This document shows, piece after piece, positions 34,173 to 43,616 of a stretch of DNA of 64,000 nucleotides. Within the stretch, counting starts at the first letter, position 1; each line of letters starts with the position of its first letter. The translations under genes were made by a program, and so were the position numbers. Under the pieces are notes generated by a model that ran no database searches, was not told the DNA's origin, and saw only the letters and a program-made list of their open reading frames with translations. Source of the DNA: Candidatus Nitrosothermus koennekei (lineage in GTDB: Archaea; Thermoproteota; Nitrososphaeria; Nitrososphaerales; Nitrosocaldaceae); NCBI GenBank assembly GCA_013538715.1, contig JACAFH010000002.1:215064-279063 (forward strand), read 5' to 3'.

Positions 34173-34536
34173 ATTGCAAAGAAATATACCATTTAAATTA
34201 CCTAGATTAGGTTCTGATACATTCTCTAAACTTATGCGTGCAAAGCTAAAGTATGATAAGAAGAATAGTACGTTTGAGATAACTGATGATACAGAGATAA
34301 CAAGTATAATATCGATACTAAGTAATGTATTAAATAAAGAAGTTGTATTAGAGTTGGAATGTATTATATGCTCGAAAAGTACTAACTGTGCAGAGTGTGA
34401 ATATGCAGATGTATGTGATAGAAGTAAAGTATCGTCATATTGCATATGCAGAGAATGCATAGATAACGGAGATGCATATGAGAATTATAAGAAGAGTATC
34501 TTCAAAAGATTAAAATTAAATGATATTGAAGGATAA
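34165..34536 (+). CDS. Cysteine-containing hypothetical protein, 123 aa
   Basis: Starts at ATG 34165 inside the end of rfcL. The N-terminal 60 residues begin basic (MIRLQRNIPFKLPRLG); a strand-rich middle leads to a cluster of eight cysteines (about residues 65-100: LECIICSKSTNCAECEYADV, then CDR, CICREC), probably a zinc-binding module. No family recognised. Tight coupling to rfcL hints at a replication or repair link. Confidence 0.6.
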   Translation: MIRLQRNIPFKLPRLGSDTFSKLMRAKLKYDKKNSTFEITDDTEITSIISILSNVLNKEVVLELECIICSKSTNCAECEYADVCDRSKVSSYCICRECIDNGDAYENYKKSIFKRLKLNDIEG

Positions 34537-34541
34537 TAACA

Positions 34542-34748
34542 ATGTCAACGTTATATGAAGATAACATAAGAAAGATGCTAATGGAGAAACGGGCTAGGTT
34601 AAAAGAATTGGAAGCAAGTGAGAAACTAGATCAGAATGAAATAGCTAAACTTACAGAAGAGATAGGAGCGTTAGAGCGTTTATACGAGAATTATGTAAGT
34701 AATATGGGTGCGTTTAGAAGAACAAAAGGGACTAGAATACATACATGA
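34542..34748 (+). CDS. Small coiled-coil protein, 68 aa
   Basis: A helical protein (IRKMLMEKRARLKELEASEK, then EIAKLTEEIGALERLYENYV) with a basic C-terminus (FRRTKGTRIHT). It begins five bases after the preceding gene and likely ends the rfcL transcript. Unrecognised family. Confidence 0.6.
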   Translation: MSTLYEDNIRKMLMEKRARLKELEASEKLDQNEIAKLTEEIGALERLYENYVSNMGAFRRTKGTRIHT

Positions 34749-34885
34749 TTTAAGTTAGATGTAAATTATTATTGTTATTATCATTAAATAATAGATTAAG
34801 AAAAGTTATTAGTTTATAACTTTTGGTATATAATGTTTAACATTCTTATGGTAAAAAGATATATACTATTGCTCTCTAACCTTAT

Positions 34886-35707
34886 ATGACTATGAAAACT
34901 ATCGCATATGGAGTAGTATTAGCACTTGTAGTATCGTTGATTATGGTAAATACAGTAAAAATATATGCACAATCAATTACTGTAAGTGTTGATAAAGATG
35001 AATATATGACTGGAGATACAGTAACTGTGAGTGGTAAGGTGTCAGAAATATTAGAAGGTATGGCCATTACAATACAACTAATCAATGTAAATAATGCAAG
35101 ATTTGATCTAGATCAAATAATGCCAGATGAGATTGCTGCAGATGGATCGTTCTCAAAAGAATTTAAGTTAAGTGGAAGTGAAGCAAGGCTTGGTCCTAGT
35201 GGAACATGGACTGTTAGAGTAGCATATGGTAATACAGTAGAAGAAACAAAGTTCAAGTTCACTGCAACAACTATGCCAAAGGGACTAGAGGTTACTATCG
35301 ATGGCAAAAAATACCAAATTGATGCTACATTAACTAACGGAGTGATCAAGTCTGTAACTGCAGATACTAAAAATGCTATGTTGGTATTTGAGGTTGAGAT
35401 GAATGATGATGGGATATTTACTATTAATCTCCCCAGAGACTTTATGGATGCAAGGGTTAATGGGCAAGAAGGCGATGATGATGTATATATTATCACGCTA
35501 GATGGTCAAACCGAATTCCCAGAAGAAAGCAAAGATGATGGGGTAAGGAAATTAACAATTGAAGTTCCTGCAGGAACTACAGAGATTGCAGTAGTAGGAA
35601 CATGGATGGTTCCTGAATTTGGAATAATAGCAGTATTTATACTTGCAGCTGCAGTTGGTGCTATAATAGTAGCAACTAAGAAGAGCTTAATAAACCTAAG
35701 ATATTAA
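34886..35707 (+). CDS. Exported PEFG-CTERM surface protein, 273 aa
   Basis: An N-terminal signal peptide (to about A29), then Ig-like beta-sandwich sequence (ITVSVDKDEYMTGDTVTVSGKVSE ... GTWTVRVAYG). The end has VPEFG followed by a hydrophobic helix (IIAVFILAAAVGAIIVATKK) and basic residues. This tripartite tail is the PEFG-CTERM sorting signal known in Nitrososphaeria, processed by an archaeosortase. A TATA-like GATATATAC sits about 25 bases before the start; ATG 34892 is an equally good start. Confidence 0.85.
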   Translation: MTMKTIAYGVVLALVVSLIMVNTVKIYAQSITVSVDKDEYMTGDTVTVSGKVSEILEGMAITIQLINVNNARFDLDQIMPDEIAADGSFSKEFKLSGSEARLGPSGTWTVRVAYGNTVEETKFKFTATTMPKGLEVTIDGKKYQIDATLTNGVIKSVTADTKNAMLVFEVEMNDDGIFTINLPRDFMDARVNGQEGDDDVYIITLDGQTEFPEESKDDGVRKLTIEVPAGTTEIAVVGTWMVPEFGIIAVFILAAAVGAIIVATKKSLINLRY

Positions 35708-35727
35708 AAATCAAAAATTATTTTATT

Positions 35728-37278
35728 TTATACAGATACAGTCATACTCTTCTTTGTATATCTACTTATTATATCCTCAGGTAACTCTCCAAAGAGTTCT
35801 CTACATAAACCCTTTAGATATCTCATTATAGCCCATGTTCCAGCCTTAATTAACATAGTCATAAATACCTTCATTGCTATACCATATGTTTTATTCCTCA
35901 CTATTATAGGTATTATATCATTGATTACATTTAGGTTATGCTCCCAACACCTCCAGAATAATGTGAATTGTGCTTCGTTAAGATTACCAAAGTGCATAGA
36001 GTTCTTCTCACTAAAGTCTTGATATAACAATGGTGCAATTAATCCTCGCATATTAGTTGATGATAAGTACTCTACTATCTCAATAGTATCTCTTGTATCG
36101 TCTATAGTCTCATCTGGCCATCCTACTATTAGTGTTAATGCTGGAAACCAGTAATTATCATTTAGTATTTTACATCCTTCTTTAATAACTTCTGGCCACT
36201 CTTCTGGTTGAAATGGTTTAGTCTTCATTGATAGATGCTTCTTTGCTAATCTAGGAGATGCTGTTTCGAATCCAAGATTAGTAGCAAGCCATCTCTCATT
36301 GCTCATATTATTTATGCGCGATAGCTCTTTGATCAGATCAGGTGATGATGTAACTGCTGATAATGTCATATGAGTAGTTCCAACAAATTTTGCGCCTAAT
36401 GACTTTAACCCAGACCATAATTCAACTAAAGCATCTTTGTTTGGTATAAAGTTCTTATCTGTGCATCCATATAAGAGCATCTCATCTGATTGTAGCCATA
36501 TAGAATCAAAACCGTATTTTAGATTTATCATAGCCTCTCTTTGTAACCTATCTAAAGGAAAGTCTTTCTTGCTTCGCTTGTTAACATCGCAGAAATCGCA
36601 TCCTCTTCCACATCCTCGCATAGCTTCAATCAATGAATTTACAGTAGGTCCTTGAATCTCAGGTATGTTATCTATACTTCTTACAAATGTATGTAATAAT
36701 GGTGGAATATCACCTTTCTCAGCATCCTTGAATAGATCTAAAGCAACTTCATCTGCCTCACCAATAACCACTGTATCTATACCATGTATCCGCATTCTAT
36801 CTGGTTTTGCTAGCTCCCATGCTCCATTCCCACCTACTAGAACTTTAAAGTTATACTTTTTCTTTAATTGAATTATAGTAGCACACATTCTCTTGAACTT
36901 CATAGCTATATAAGATAGTTTTTCAGGAGACATGGTTGTAGTTACTGGTGCCATTCCTAGTGGATCCATGACATTTATACCAACTACCTTTGTATCTTCT
37001 CCAATACATTTATCAAGCATATCTGGATTTGCTACAAATACCTCATCTCTCCTATACTCTTTAAGTAATGCACCCTCGACTCTTCTTAAACCACATTGTG
37101 CCACTTTTGCTTCTCCAGTTATTGGATCCGTCTCTACTGGAGGACAGAATAATTTATCGAATACCCATTCTGGCACTAATTCATATGGACCACACGCTAT
37201 GAAACCATAAAGAAAGTTACCCCTATAATTTGTCATAAGACTTCTATCTGCAGTAAGGACTATCCTCTTACCCGCCAT
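35728..37278 (-). CDS. B12-binding-domain radical SAM protein
   Basis: 516 residues. Residues 60-200 form a cobalamin-binding-like Rossmann domain (VVGINVMDPLG ... VLVGGNGAWELAKP ... TVVIGEADEVALDLF). The radical SAM core follows, with the cluster motif CGRGCDFC (C-x3-C-x2-C), then the SIWLQSDEMLLYG and TLIVGWPDETIDDTRDTIEIVEYL barrel segments. Products of this family include methylated or ring-forming lipid enzymes such as GrsA and various C-methylases; a tetraether lipid role is possible but not shown. Single gene convergent with the PEFG-CTERM protein. Confidence 0.85.
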   Translation of the reverse strand: MAGKRIVLTADRSLMTNYRGNFLYGFIACGPYELVPEWVFDKLFCPPVETDPITGEAKVAQCGLRRVEGALLKEYRRDEVFVANPDMLDKCIGEDTKVVGINVMDPLGMAPVTTTMSPEKLSYIAMKFKRMCATIIQLKKKYNFKVLVGGNGAWELAKPDRMRIHGIDTVVIGEADEVALDLFKDAEKGDIPPLLHTFVRSIDNIPEIQGPTVNSLIEAMRGCGRGCDFCDVNKRSKKDFPLDRLQREAMINLKYGFDSIWLQSDEMLLYGCTDKNFIPNKDALVELWSGLKSLGAKFVGTTHMTLSAVTSSPDLIKELSRINNMSNERWLATNLGFETASPRLAKKHLSMKTKPFQPEEWPEVIKEGCKILNDNYWFPALTLIVGWPDETIDDTRDTIEIVEYLSSTNMRGLIAPLLYQDFSEKNSMHFGNLNEAQFTLFWRCWEHNLNVINDIIPIIVRNKTYGIAMKVFMTMLIKAGTWAIMRYLKGLCRELFGELPEDIISRYTKKSMTVSV

Positions 37279-37344
37279 ACTATATACTCTCTTTATTGAT
37301 ATATATAAAACTCTTTTTATACTTCTAAGAGATGGAGATATATG

Positions 37345-38418
37345 TTAATCATAAAATACTCTTAGACGCCTTATGGCATTTAACTTATTCTTTCTATCTA
37401 TCTCTGATGCTTCTATAGCATCTTTAAGTATTGATATATTCTTATCATATAATTCACGATCTACTGGATATGGAATACCATCTTTTCCTCCATGAGCAAA
37501 AGTAAATTTTACTGGATCTCTCCATGATACCTTTGAACCATAGATTATCTCTGCAATAAGTGCTAATGCTCTAATGGTATTAGAACCTACGCCTTTTATT
37601 GCTATTAATTCCTCATAATTTCTTGGATGAATATCATATATCTTCTTAAATATATCCCAATCGAGCCTTCTAGGCATACCATACGCTTCAGTACCATAGA
37701 GCCATCTATCTAATGTATCATCTCTTAATTTATAAATAGATGAGATGGTATTATTTGGGTTATCGTTTGCTATATCTACACATACCTTTCTGCACTCTTC
37801 TGAATTGCATGAAGTTAGATCTAATACATTCTCTCTAACATCACTGCTTATTATGCCGCTTCTTGGTTCGTTAACAAAATCTTTTAGTATAGTTGACAAC
37901 CAATGATATCTTCTTGCAGTCTTGCTTAATTCATCCATTCCTTGTTGAATGACAGCCCATGAACCATCTTCAGATATTACAAATGCATGATGGTATAGTT
38001 TGTAGTTGTCTTGAAGTAATACATTATCTACTTTTGCTGTAATTCTACTAGCATAAATCATCTCATTCTTCTTAGACTCGCTGATGTTAAATTTGTTACA
38101 TATATCTTCTATCTCATAAGGAGTATCTCTACTCTTCTTACCCTTTCCTCCCGCTATCATAACTTGTTCGTCCATTACCTGTTTTAATACTCCAGTAACT
38201 ACAGTAGTTACACCAGATGAATGCCAATCATATCCTAATACGCATCCAAATGCTTGAAACCATAAAGGATCTGATAATCTTTCCAGAATGGTTTGAGAAC
38301 CATATTCATCTATTATTATTCTTGAGATGCATCTTGCTAGCTCTTTCATTCTTTTAGTTAACCATGGTGGAGCTTTACCATCATGTAAGGGTAATTGCAT
38401 TACACCCTTCTTTATCAT
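37345..38418 (-). CDS. DUF763 protein
   Basis: 357 residues matching the DUF763 family of thermophiles and archaea: GVMQLPLHDGKAPPWLTKRM, then DPLWFQAFGCVLGYDWHSSGVTT, FVISEDGSWAVIQQGM, and a C-terminal FAHGGKDGIPYPVDRELYD. The segment YEELIAIKGVGSNTIRALALIAEIIYG resembles a helix-hairpin-helix DNA-binding element. Function is unestablished. Its start overlaps the end of the DUF190 gene by four bases, so DUF763, DUF190 and crcB may share a transcript. Confidence 0.85.
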   Translation of the reverse strand: MIKKGVMQLPLHDGKAPPWLTKRMKELARCISRIIIDEYGSQTILERLSDPLWFQAFGCVLGYDWHSSGVTTVVTGVLKQVMDEQVMIAGGKGKKSRDTPYEIEDICNKFNISESKKNEMIYASRITAKVDNVLLQDNYKLYHHAFVISEDGSWAVIQQGMDELSKTARRYHWLSTILKDFVNEPRSGIISSDVRENVLDLTSCNSEECRKVCVDIANDNPNNTISSIYKLRDDTLDRWLYGTEAYGMPRRLDWDIFKKIYDIHPRNYEELIAIKGVGSNTIRALALIAEIIYGSKVSWRDPVKFTFAHGGKDGIPYPVDRELYDKNISILKDAIEASEIDRKNKLNAIRRLRVFYD

Positions 38419-38714
38419 ATTACATATACATCCTCTATAGTTATTAATCCATTATCATTAACTATCTGCTTTATCTTCTCTAATAGAGATTCTAACTTCT
38501 CATACTCATCTATAACCTCTATTATTATTGGAAGATCTAGCGACAAACCTAATACTTTCATACTCGCTACTCCCCTTGCACCGTATCCATGAATGCCTCT
38601 AAATACAGTAGCACCGTTGATCTTATTATCCTTTAAAAGTATTAGTAATTCATCTAAGATTGGTTTACCTTCATACTTATCATTACCTCTAAATCTTATA
38701 GTTATTTTTAACAT
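38415..38714 (-). CDS. DUF190 protein, fluoride-channel neighbour
   Basis: About 100 residues: KMLKITIRFRGNDKYEGKPI, ATVFRGIHGYGARGV and LPIIIEVIDEYEKLESLLEKI, the DUF190 pattern, which has a PII-like ferredoxin fold. The family often accompanies crcB, as here (21 bases after it). ATG 38714 is preferred over TTG 38729. Probably cytoplasmic; a modulating role in fluoride export is inferred from gene pairing. Confidence 0.85.
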   Translation of the reverse strand: MLKITIRFRGNDKYEGKPILDELLILLKDNKINGATVFRGIHGYGARGVASMKVLGLSLDLPIIIEVIDEYEKLESLLEKIKQIVNDNGLITIEDVYVI

Positions 38715-38735
38715 CTTCTTCCTTACCAATCCTCT

Positions 38736-39113
38736 TCACTTTACTATTGTTAATACTATTATTCTCCCAATAAATATTCCTAATATAGAAAGTCCTACAT
38801 TTAATGCTATATCAAGGAAAAAGTAAATGAATTGTTTATTCTCAATCATATTTGCTACTTCATATGCAAATGATGACATTGTAGTTAATGAGCCACAAAA
38901 ACCTATTGCAACAAATAATAGATATCTTCTATCTAATCCATAAAGTTGAAAAATGGTCATAAACATTCCAAGTATTATGCTCCCTATTACATTAACAGTT
39001 AATACACCAATAGGCAGTCCGTAAATAAATAGCTGCTTGGATGTTACAATATATCTTGCTAATGCTCCTAATACTGCCCCGCTAGCAAGGAATACTATAT
39101 CGTTAATCTGCAT
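38736..39113 (-). CDS. crcB: Fluoride channel CrcB/Fluc
   Basis: 125 residues with four membrane helices. GAVLGALARYIV, PIGVLTVNVIGSIILGMF and GFCGSLTTMSSFAYEV carry the conserved asparagine, phenylalanine and Na+-site threonines of Fluc channels. It exports fluoride as a dimer. No crcB (fluoride) riboswitch fold is visible in the 44-base gap to the divergent gene; a TATA-like ATATTTAAACTTC is. Confidence 0.93.
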   Translation of the reverse strand: MQINDIVFLASGAVLGALARYIVTSKQLFIYGLPIGVLTVNVIGSIILGMFMTIFQLYGLDRRYLLFVAIGFCGSLTTMSSFAYEVANMIENKQFIYFFLDIALNVGLSILGIFIGRIIVLTIVK

Positions 39114-39157
39114 AGCAGATATAGAAGTTTAAATATGAATTAAAGCGTTACTTGATC

Positions 39158-39673
39158 ATGCAGAATAATGTAGTAACTTTTAGAATAGATAAGGAGATTA
39201 TAAATAGATTAAAGATTGAAGCCAATGAGAAGGATATAAGTCTAAACATGTTAGTTAATCATATACTAAGGCGCTATATAGAATGGGAATTATATGAAAA
39301 GAAGGTAGGAATGATATCGTTACCAAAGATACTAGTTAAAGAGTGTTATGATATGTTATCAGAAGAGGAGATAGTAATGCTAGGAGAAAAAATGGGTAAG
39401 AATATGCTTACTGATATAATACTCTTCATGAAAGGTAAGATAGATCAAGATACATTCTTATCATGGTTAGATACGAGATTAAAATACTCTTCTCTTGAGG
39501 TCAATCATTGTTTTGATAATAACATGCATACAATAGTAATAAAACATGATCTAGGCGAGAAATGGTCATTATATCATAAGATTGTATTCGATTTTATATT
39601 CCATAAATTACTACAAAAGGATGTTGAAATAGAATATAACAAGAGTGTAATAAAGATCTCATTTAGTTTATAA
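39158..39673 (+). CDS. Putative ribbon-helix-helix protein, 171 aa
   Basis: The N-terminus (VVTFRIDKEIINRLKIEANEKDISLNMLVNHILRRYIEWE) is a clear ribbon-helix-helix DNA-binding pattern. The remaining 120 residues (helical MLSEEEIVMLGEKMGKNMLTDIIL, then a beta region with HCFDNNMHTIVIKHDLGEKWS) form an unknown domain, possibly ligand-sensing. ATG 39158 is chosen over TTG 39152. It diverges from crcB with only a 44-base shared promoter region, so it might regulate the fluoride genes or itself. Confidence 0.7.
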   Translation: MQNNVVTFRIDKEIINRLKIEANEKDISLNMLVNHILRRYIEWELYEKKVGMISLPKILVKECYDMLSEEEIVMLGEKMGKNMLTDIILFMKGKIDQDTFLSWLDTRLKYSSLEVNHCFDNNMHTIVIKHDLGEKWSLYHKIVFDFIFHKLLQKDVEIEYNKSVIKISFSL

Positions 39674-39676
39674 AAA

Positions 39677-40591
39677 TTAGAGTGCTAGAGAGTTTATAGC
39701 GTTCTTTACGCTTTCTATGCCTTTATCAAATATATATCTCTCATCCTTATTAAGATCCAATTCTATTATCTTCTCTATACCATTCTTACCAATTATAATT
39801 GGTACACCGATAGCAATGTTGCTAACGTTATATTCTCCATTTAGATATGCTGCTGCTGGTAATAATTTCCTCTTATCATCTACTATAGATTCTACCATCT
39901 CTGCTATAGCATTTGCCGGTGCATAAACAGTAGCGCCTTTCAATCTTATAACCTCTGCTGCTACTTTTCTTGTATCCTCAACTAATTGATCTCTCTCTGC
40001 TTTATCTAGAAATCTCTCTAATGGTATCCCTGATATTGTTGAGTATCTAACCAATGGTAGCATATTCTCTCCATGCTCTCCTATAACTAATGTTTGTATT
40101 GAATCTCTAGAGACATTTATCTTCTCTGCTATGAAACTCTTGAATCTTGATAGATCTAGCAGATTACCCATTCCCATAATCCTCTCTCTTGCAAAACCAG
40201 TCACTTTATAAGTTACATATGTCATTGGATCTAAAGGGTTTGTTACGGTAATCACTATACTCTCTTTTGCATATTCCCTTATCTTCTCTGCTACGCCTTT
40301 TACTATTGTAGTATTAGTATTTAGTAGATCCATTCTTGTCATACCTGGCTTCCTACCTACACCTGCAATTAGAACTACTAGATCAGAACCCTTCATTTGT
40401 GTATAGTCGTTGGAACCTTTTACAATAGTATCTATTCCCTGTTCAGATAGTAAATGATTTATATCTAAAGCCTCCCCTTGTGGTAGACCTTCAACTATAT
40501 CTAACAATAATATCTCATCTACTATCTCCTTCATTGCTATCTGTAATGCTGCTGAACTACCCACCTTTCCTGAGCCTATTATAGTTATCAT
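39677..40591 (-). CDS. mdh: Malate dehydrogenase
   Basis: 304 residues of the LDH/MDH family: NAD motif [16 protein letters not shown], substrate loop [17 protein letters not shown] (the arginine after KPGM fits malate over lactate), [11 protein letters not shown] and the catalytic histidine in [18 protein letters not shown]-cycle enzyme (oxaloacetate to malate), working with the Sdh complex. It is convergent with the RHH gene, three bases apart. Confidence 0.94.
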   Translation of the reverse strand: MITIIGSGKVGSSAALQIAMKEIVDEILLLDIVEGLPQGEALDINHLLSEQGIDTIVKGSNDYTQMKGSDLVVLIAGVGRKPGMTRMDLLNTNTTIVKGVAEKIREYAKESIVITVTNPLDPMTYVTYKVTGFARERIMGMGNLLDLSRFKSFIAEKINVSRDSIQTLVIGEHGENMLPLVRYSTISGIPLERFLDKAERDQLVEDTRKVAAEVIRLKGATVYAPANAIAEMVESIVDDKRKLLPAAAYLNGEYNVSNIAIGVPIIIGKNGIEKIIELDLNKDERYIFDKGIESVKNAINSLAL

Positions 40592-40636
40592 GATAAAGGA
40601 GTATATCTTGCCTCTCTTATAGTCTTTTTGATAGTA

Positions 40637-41245
40637 TTATTCTATCCTTATTATTATAGATAGAGCTCGTTTATCTATCTGTATATCATTACTTAGTTCT
40701 TCAACTGCTACTGTAGCGCTTATTATATCAGATGGTTTAGAATTAGTAGCATCTACTATAATAGTATTATGTATAGATCTAGAATCAATAAATTCACCTT
40801 TAATTACATTAACATCTGATGATGATAATATGTTAACAAATTCATGTTCTCTAAGGTTTGTAATCCTAACTTTTCTATCATCCATACTTGCCTCTGCTAT
40901 AACTTCTAATCTTATCTTGCTAGCATTATGAATAGCATATAGCTCTTGAGAGTTTACAAGTATATGAAATTTAAAAGGATAACCAGCAGTAAAGCCAGCC
41001 ATCTTACTTAACCCATCGTCTTTAATTATATCTATCTTCTTTATTGTATCCCCATACTTTGCTATCCATAAATTTGTATTCTTTACTATGTAATCTATCA
41101 TCTCTGTCCTAAATCTCTCTTCTTCTTTATCTAATCTATATTTATAGACCCATTCTTTGTAATCATTACTTATCTGCTCAATAAAATCTATGCATATAAC
41201 TTTATAATCCTCTCTACTAGTCTTTTCCCTATCAGTTGCAAACAT
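40637..41245 (-). CDS. Conserved hypothetical protein, 202 aa
   Basis: Unrecognised. The first half is helical and charged, followed by mixed strands and helices (FKFHILVNSQELYAIHNASKIRLEVIAEAS). No cysteines beyond one, no membrane segment, no catalytic signature. It lies 45 bases upstream of mdh on the same strand, and diverges from the 41329 gene. Confidence 0.6.
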   Translation of the reverse strand: MFATDREKTSREDYKVICIDFIEQISNDYKEWVYKYRLDKEEERFRTEMIDYIVKNTNLWIAKYGDTIKKIDIIKDDGLSKMAGFTAGYPFKFHILVNSQELYAIHNASKIRLEVIAEASMDDRKVRITNLREHEFVNILSSSDVNVIKGEFIDSRSIHNTIIVDATNSKPSDIISATVAVEELSNDIQIDKRALSIIIRIE

Positions 41246-41328
41246 ATGTTTATTACTTTATTTTTATTATAAAGAGTTTCTCATAAAAATTAGATAAATA
41301 TTTATTATTTATTCATCTATTAATACTT

Positions 41329-41790
41329 ATGATATTCACTAATATAATGCACGAACTTAAAGAATTAATAGATAACAATAAAGGATTATTACTATCTATA
41401 CCAAATGAGTATAGATTATACTCTGAACTTATGAGACTAACAAATATAGTCGGGGAGAGATATAATATAGTGTTACAACAAAGTTTTCCATATAGAGATA
41501 GAATAAAGGATTATGAGAGCTATGGAAGGGAGAATATAAGTATAATTGTAGATAAGCACAGAAAATGTTTCCCAATAGATAGGGAAGAGATAAAGAAGAA
41601 GGCTAGAGAGATATTCGAGAAGGTAGATGTTAGGGACGCATATATGTATGAAGGGAGAGAAGGAGTTAAGATATTCTTTGGGAGAGAAAGGATAGATATA
41701 CTTCCTGGTTCGTTGCATATATGGTGCAAGATAGATGAGAAGGTAGAAGAGTTTTGTAATTGGTTACTTGAGAATTGTTATAAATTATAA
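41329..41790 (+). CDS. Conserved hypothetical protein, 153 aa
   Basis: Unrecognised soluble protein. The region VDVRDAYMYEGREGVKIFFGRERIDILPGSLHIW looks like beta hairpins, and the N-terminal half is helical (MHELKELIDNNKGLLLSIPNEYRLYSELMRL). Its end overlaps convergently by 13 bases with an exported protein gene. Start at ATG 41329 or 41347. Confidence 0.6.
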   Translation: MIFTNIMHELKELIDNNKGLLLSIPNEYRLYSELMRLTNIVGERYNIVLQQSFPYRDRIKDYESYGRENISIIVDKHRKCFPIDREEIKKKAREIFEKVDVRDAYMYEGREGVKIFFGRERIDILPGSLHIWCKIDEKVEEFCNWLLENCYKL

Positions 41791-42413
41791 GATAATAACT
41801 CGTATCTAAATATCAAATTATTATCAGTATCAAACACTTGAGCTTTTACTGGTAAAGGCATATTCTTAACTATCCAGAATTCTCCTCCACCTTGATAGCC
41901 TAGATAATATGCTACCTTATATGCTTCAAACTCTCCAGCATCTATAGATATACTCTCCTTTGCTACAACCTTTAGTTCATAAGTCTTAATACCATATGTT
42001 ATATAACTCCATATAGAATTTCCCACTAATGACTTTGGTTCATATACATAGTCTATCATCCAGAAAAGTGAACTTCTTAGATCATTCCATTCATTAAAAT
42101 CTTCTGGTACATCAGTTGGAATTAGATTATTAGTAAATGTTATATCATGAGTAACATTATTAACTTGTATAGAAGATAACCAATTATTATCAATTCTCTT
42201 AAATCTTAGATCTGCTATCATGCTCTTATTCTGCATTTCTATTTTATATGTTAACATACTACCATTTGACAATCCATTTCCTATCTCCCATACTCCTTCG
42301 TTTGATACAAATCCAACAGGTCTCGTAAACTCTCCATACAATATGAACCCTAGTATTATAGATATACTTATTCCTATAGACGTACCTAGAACCTTTACTG
42401 AACTCTTCATCAC
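41778..42413 (-). CDS. Exported or membrane-anchored protein, 211 aa
   Basis: An N-terminal hydrophobic helix (VLGTSIGISISIILGFILYG) without a clear cleavage site, then a beta-rich domain (GNGLSNGSMLTYKIEMQNKSMIADLRFKRI ... GGEFWIVKNMPLPVKAQVFDTD). The WIVKNMPLPVKAQVF segment parallels WVSGDAPLPIKAIVY in the next gene, so both may share a domain. It ends without a CTERM tail. Third gene of a minus-strand exported-protein cluster. Confidence 0.65.
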   Translation of the reverse strand: MMKSSVKVLGTSIGISISIILGFILYGEFTRPVGFVSNEGVWEIGNGLSNGSMLTYKIEMQNKSMIADLRFKRIDNNWLSSIQVNNVTHDITFTNNLIPTDVPEDFNEWNDLRSSLFWMIDYVYEPKSLVGNSIWSYITYGIKTYELKVVAKESISIDAGEFEAYKVAYYLGYQGGGEFWIVKNMPLPVKAQVFDTDNNLIFRYELLSYNL

Positions 42414-42434
42414 TAATAATAAAAAATTAATATA

Positions 42435-43580
42435 TTATATCTTTATGCTTTTGTATCTACTAAACATTATTATAACTGCTACTATACTAGCCATTGCAAA
42501 CACAGCACTTATTGGAAATTCAGGAACTGCTATCAAACCAAACTCTGCTTTCTCTATTATACCTATCTCTCCAGTAACACCGCCTAATACAGTAGCTTGC
42601 TCTAACGTTATAGTAATCTTGTAGTTACCATTCTGAGGAAATGTTACTTTATGAGTATAAGTCCCTCCTTCAGCAACTACACTCTCACTAAATATCTTAT
42701 TATTACCTTCGTCAACTATAGTTATATTATACTTTACATTCTGAAGTGGTTCTCCCGTTGCTTTTTTGATAGAAGGACCAACAAGTATCTCTACACCAGG
42801 TCTTATAACATCGGGTTCTTCTCCTTCATTTGGCTGCGTTGATCTCCAATATAGATCTATTATATATTGTCTAGTAGTTGAGTATTGTGTTAATGGAGAT
42901 GATGGAAGTTTAATAACTTCTTCTGGTGGAACAGGTTGTTCATTAGTTATTCTACTCTCAAGTAGATCAAACTCAAACTGACGCGGTATAGGTTCTTGCG
43001 TAGTTGCTGCATATACTATAGCCTTGATTGGCAATGGTGCATCCCCACTAACCCATATCCTACTCTCTCTTCCATATTGCCACCCAACTATACTAGTACT
43101 CCATTGATTATTAGCTGCTTGTAACTCTTCTTGTCCTCTAATAAGTATATCTACTCCTCCGACTGCTGCTATTCTACCCCATATAGCATTCATATTAAGT
43201 GAACCGGGTTTATCTGCTGAGACATACGAACCTAGCCATATTAGTGTCTTTTTAAATATATTAACAGCCTTATCTAGTTCCTGAGCATATGAACCTTGTG
43301 GTGAAAGATTCTTAGATGATAATTTTACCCAACCATCGTTAACCTTTCCCTCATCCTCTATTATTATATATGTATTCCAATTTCCCTCACTATCTCTATC
43401 CTTGAACCATATTGTTAATATAACATTCTTACCTGAAGTTAGGTCATTCTCTAATACTCTATACTTTACTAATAAACCTTCTTGTATACCTTTACCTGGA
43501 TACCACTCATTCTGTTGTGCAAAAACTATGCTTGATGAGAGTATTAGAGAGAACAGTGCACTTAACACTATTGTCTTCAT
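42435..43580 (-). CDS. Exported PEF-CTERM surface protein, 381 aa
   Basis: A signal peptide (KTIVLSALFSLILSSSIVFA), an N-terminal domain related to the downstream gene's product, an Ig-like domain (EILVGPSIKKATGEPLQNVKYNITIVDEGNNKIF ... GNYKITITLEQA) and the tail VPEFPISAVFAMASIVAVIIMFSRYK. The PEF box, hydrophobic helix and basic end fit the archaeosortase-processed PEF-CTERM class. It should be lipid- or envelope-anchored after processing. Confidence 0.82.
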   Translation of the reverse strand: MKTIVLSALFSLILSSSIVFAQQNEWYPGKGIQEGLLVKYRVLENDLTSGKNVILTIWFKDRDSEGNWNTYIIIEDEGKVNDGWVKLSSKNLSPQGSYAQELDKAVNIFKKTLIWLGSYVSADKPGSLNMNAIWGRIAAVGGVDILIRGQEELQAANNQWSTSIVGWQYGRESRIWVSGDAPLPIKAIVYAATTQEPIPRQFEFDLLESRITNEQPVPPEEVIKLPSSPLTQYSTTRQYIIDLYWRSTQPNEGEEPDVIRPGVEILVGPSIKKATGEPLQNVKYNITIVDEGNNKIFSESVVAEGGTYTHKVTFPQNGNYKITITLEQATVLGGVTGEIGIIEKAEFGLIAVPEFPISAVFAMASIVAVIIMFSRYKSIKI

Positions 43581-43616
43581 TGTAAATTAAGACTCTCTTC
43601 TTACTTATCAAGTTTA

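Noticed and set aside
38396..39157. Fluoride riboswitch upstream of crcB
   Set aside because: Only 44 bases separate crcB from the divergent gene and no pseudoknot-type motif is visible.
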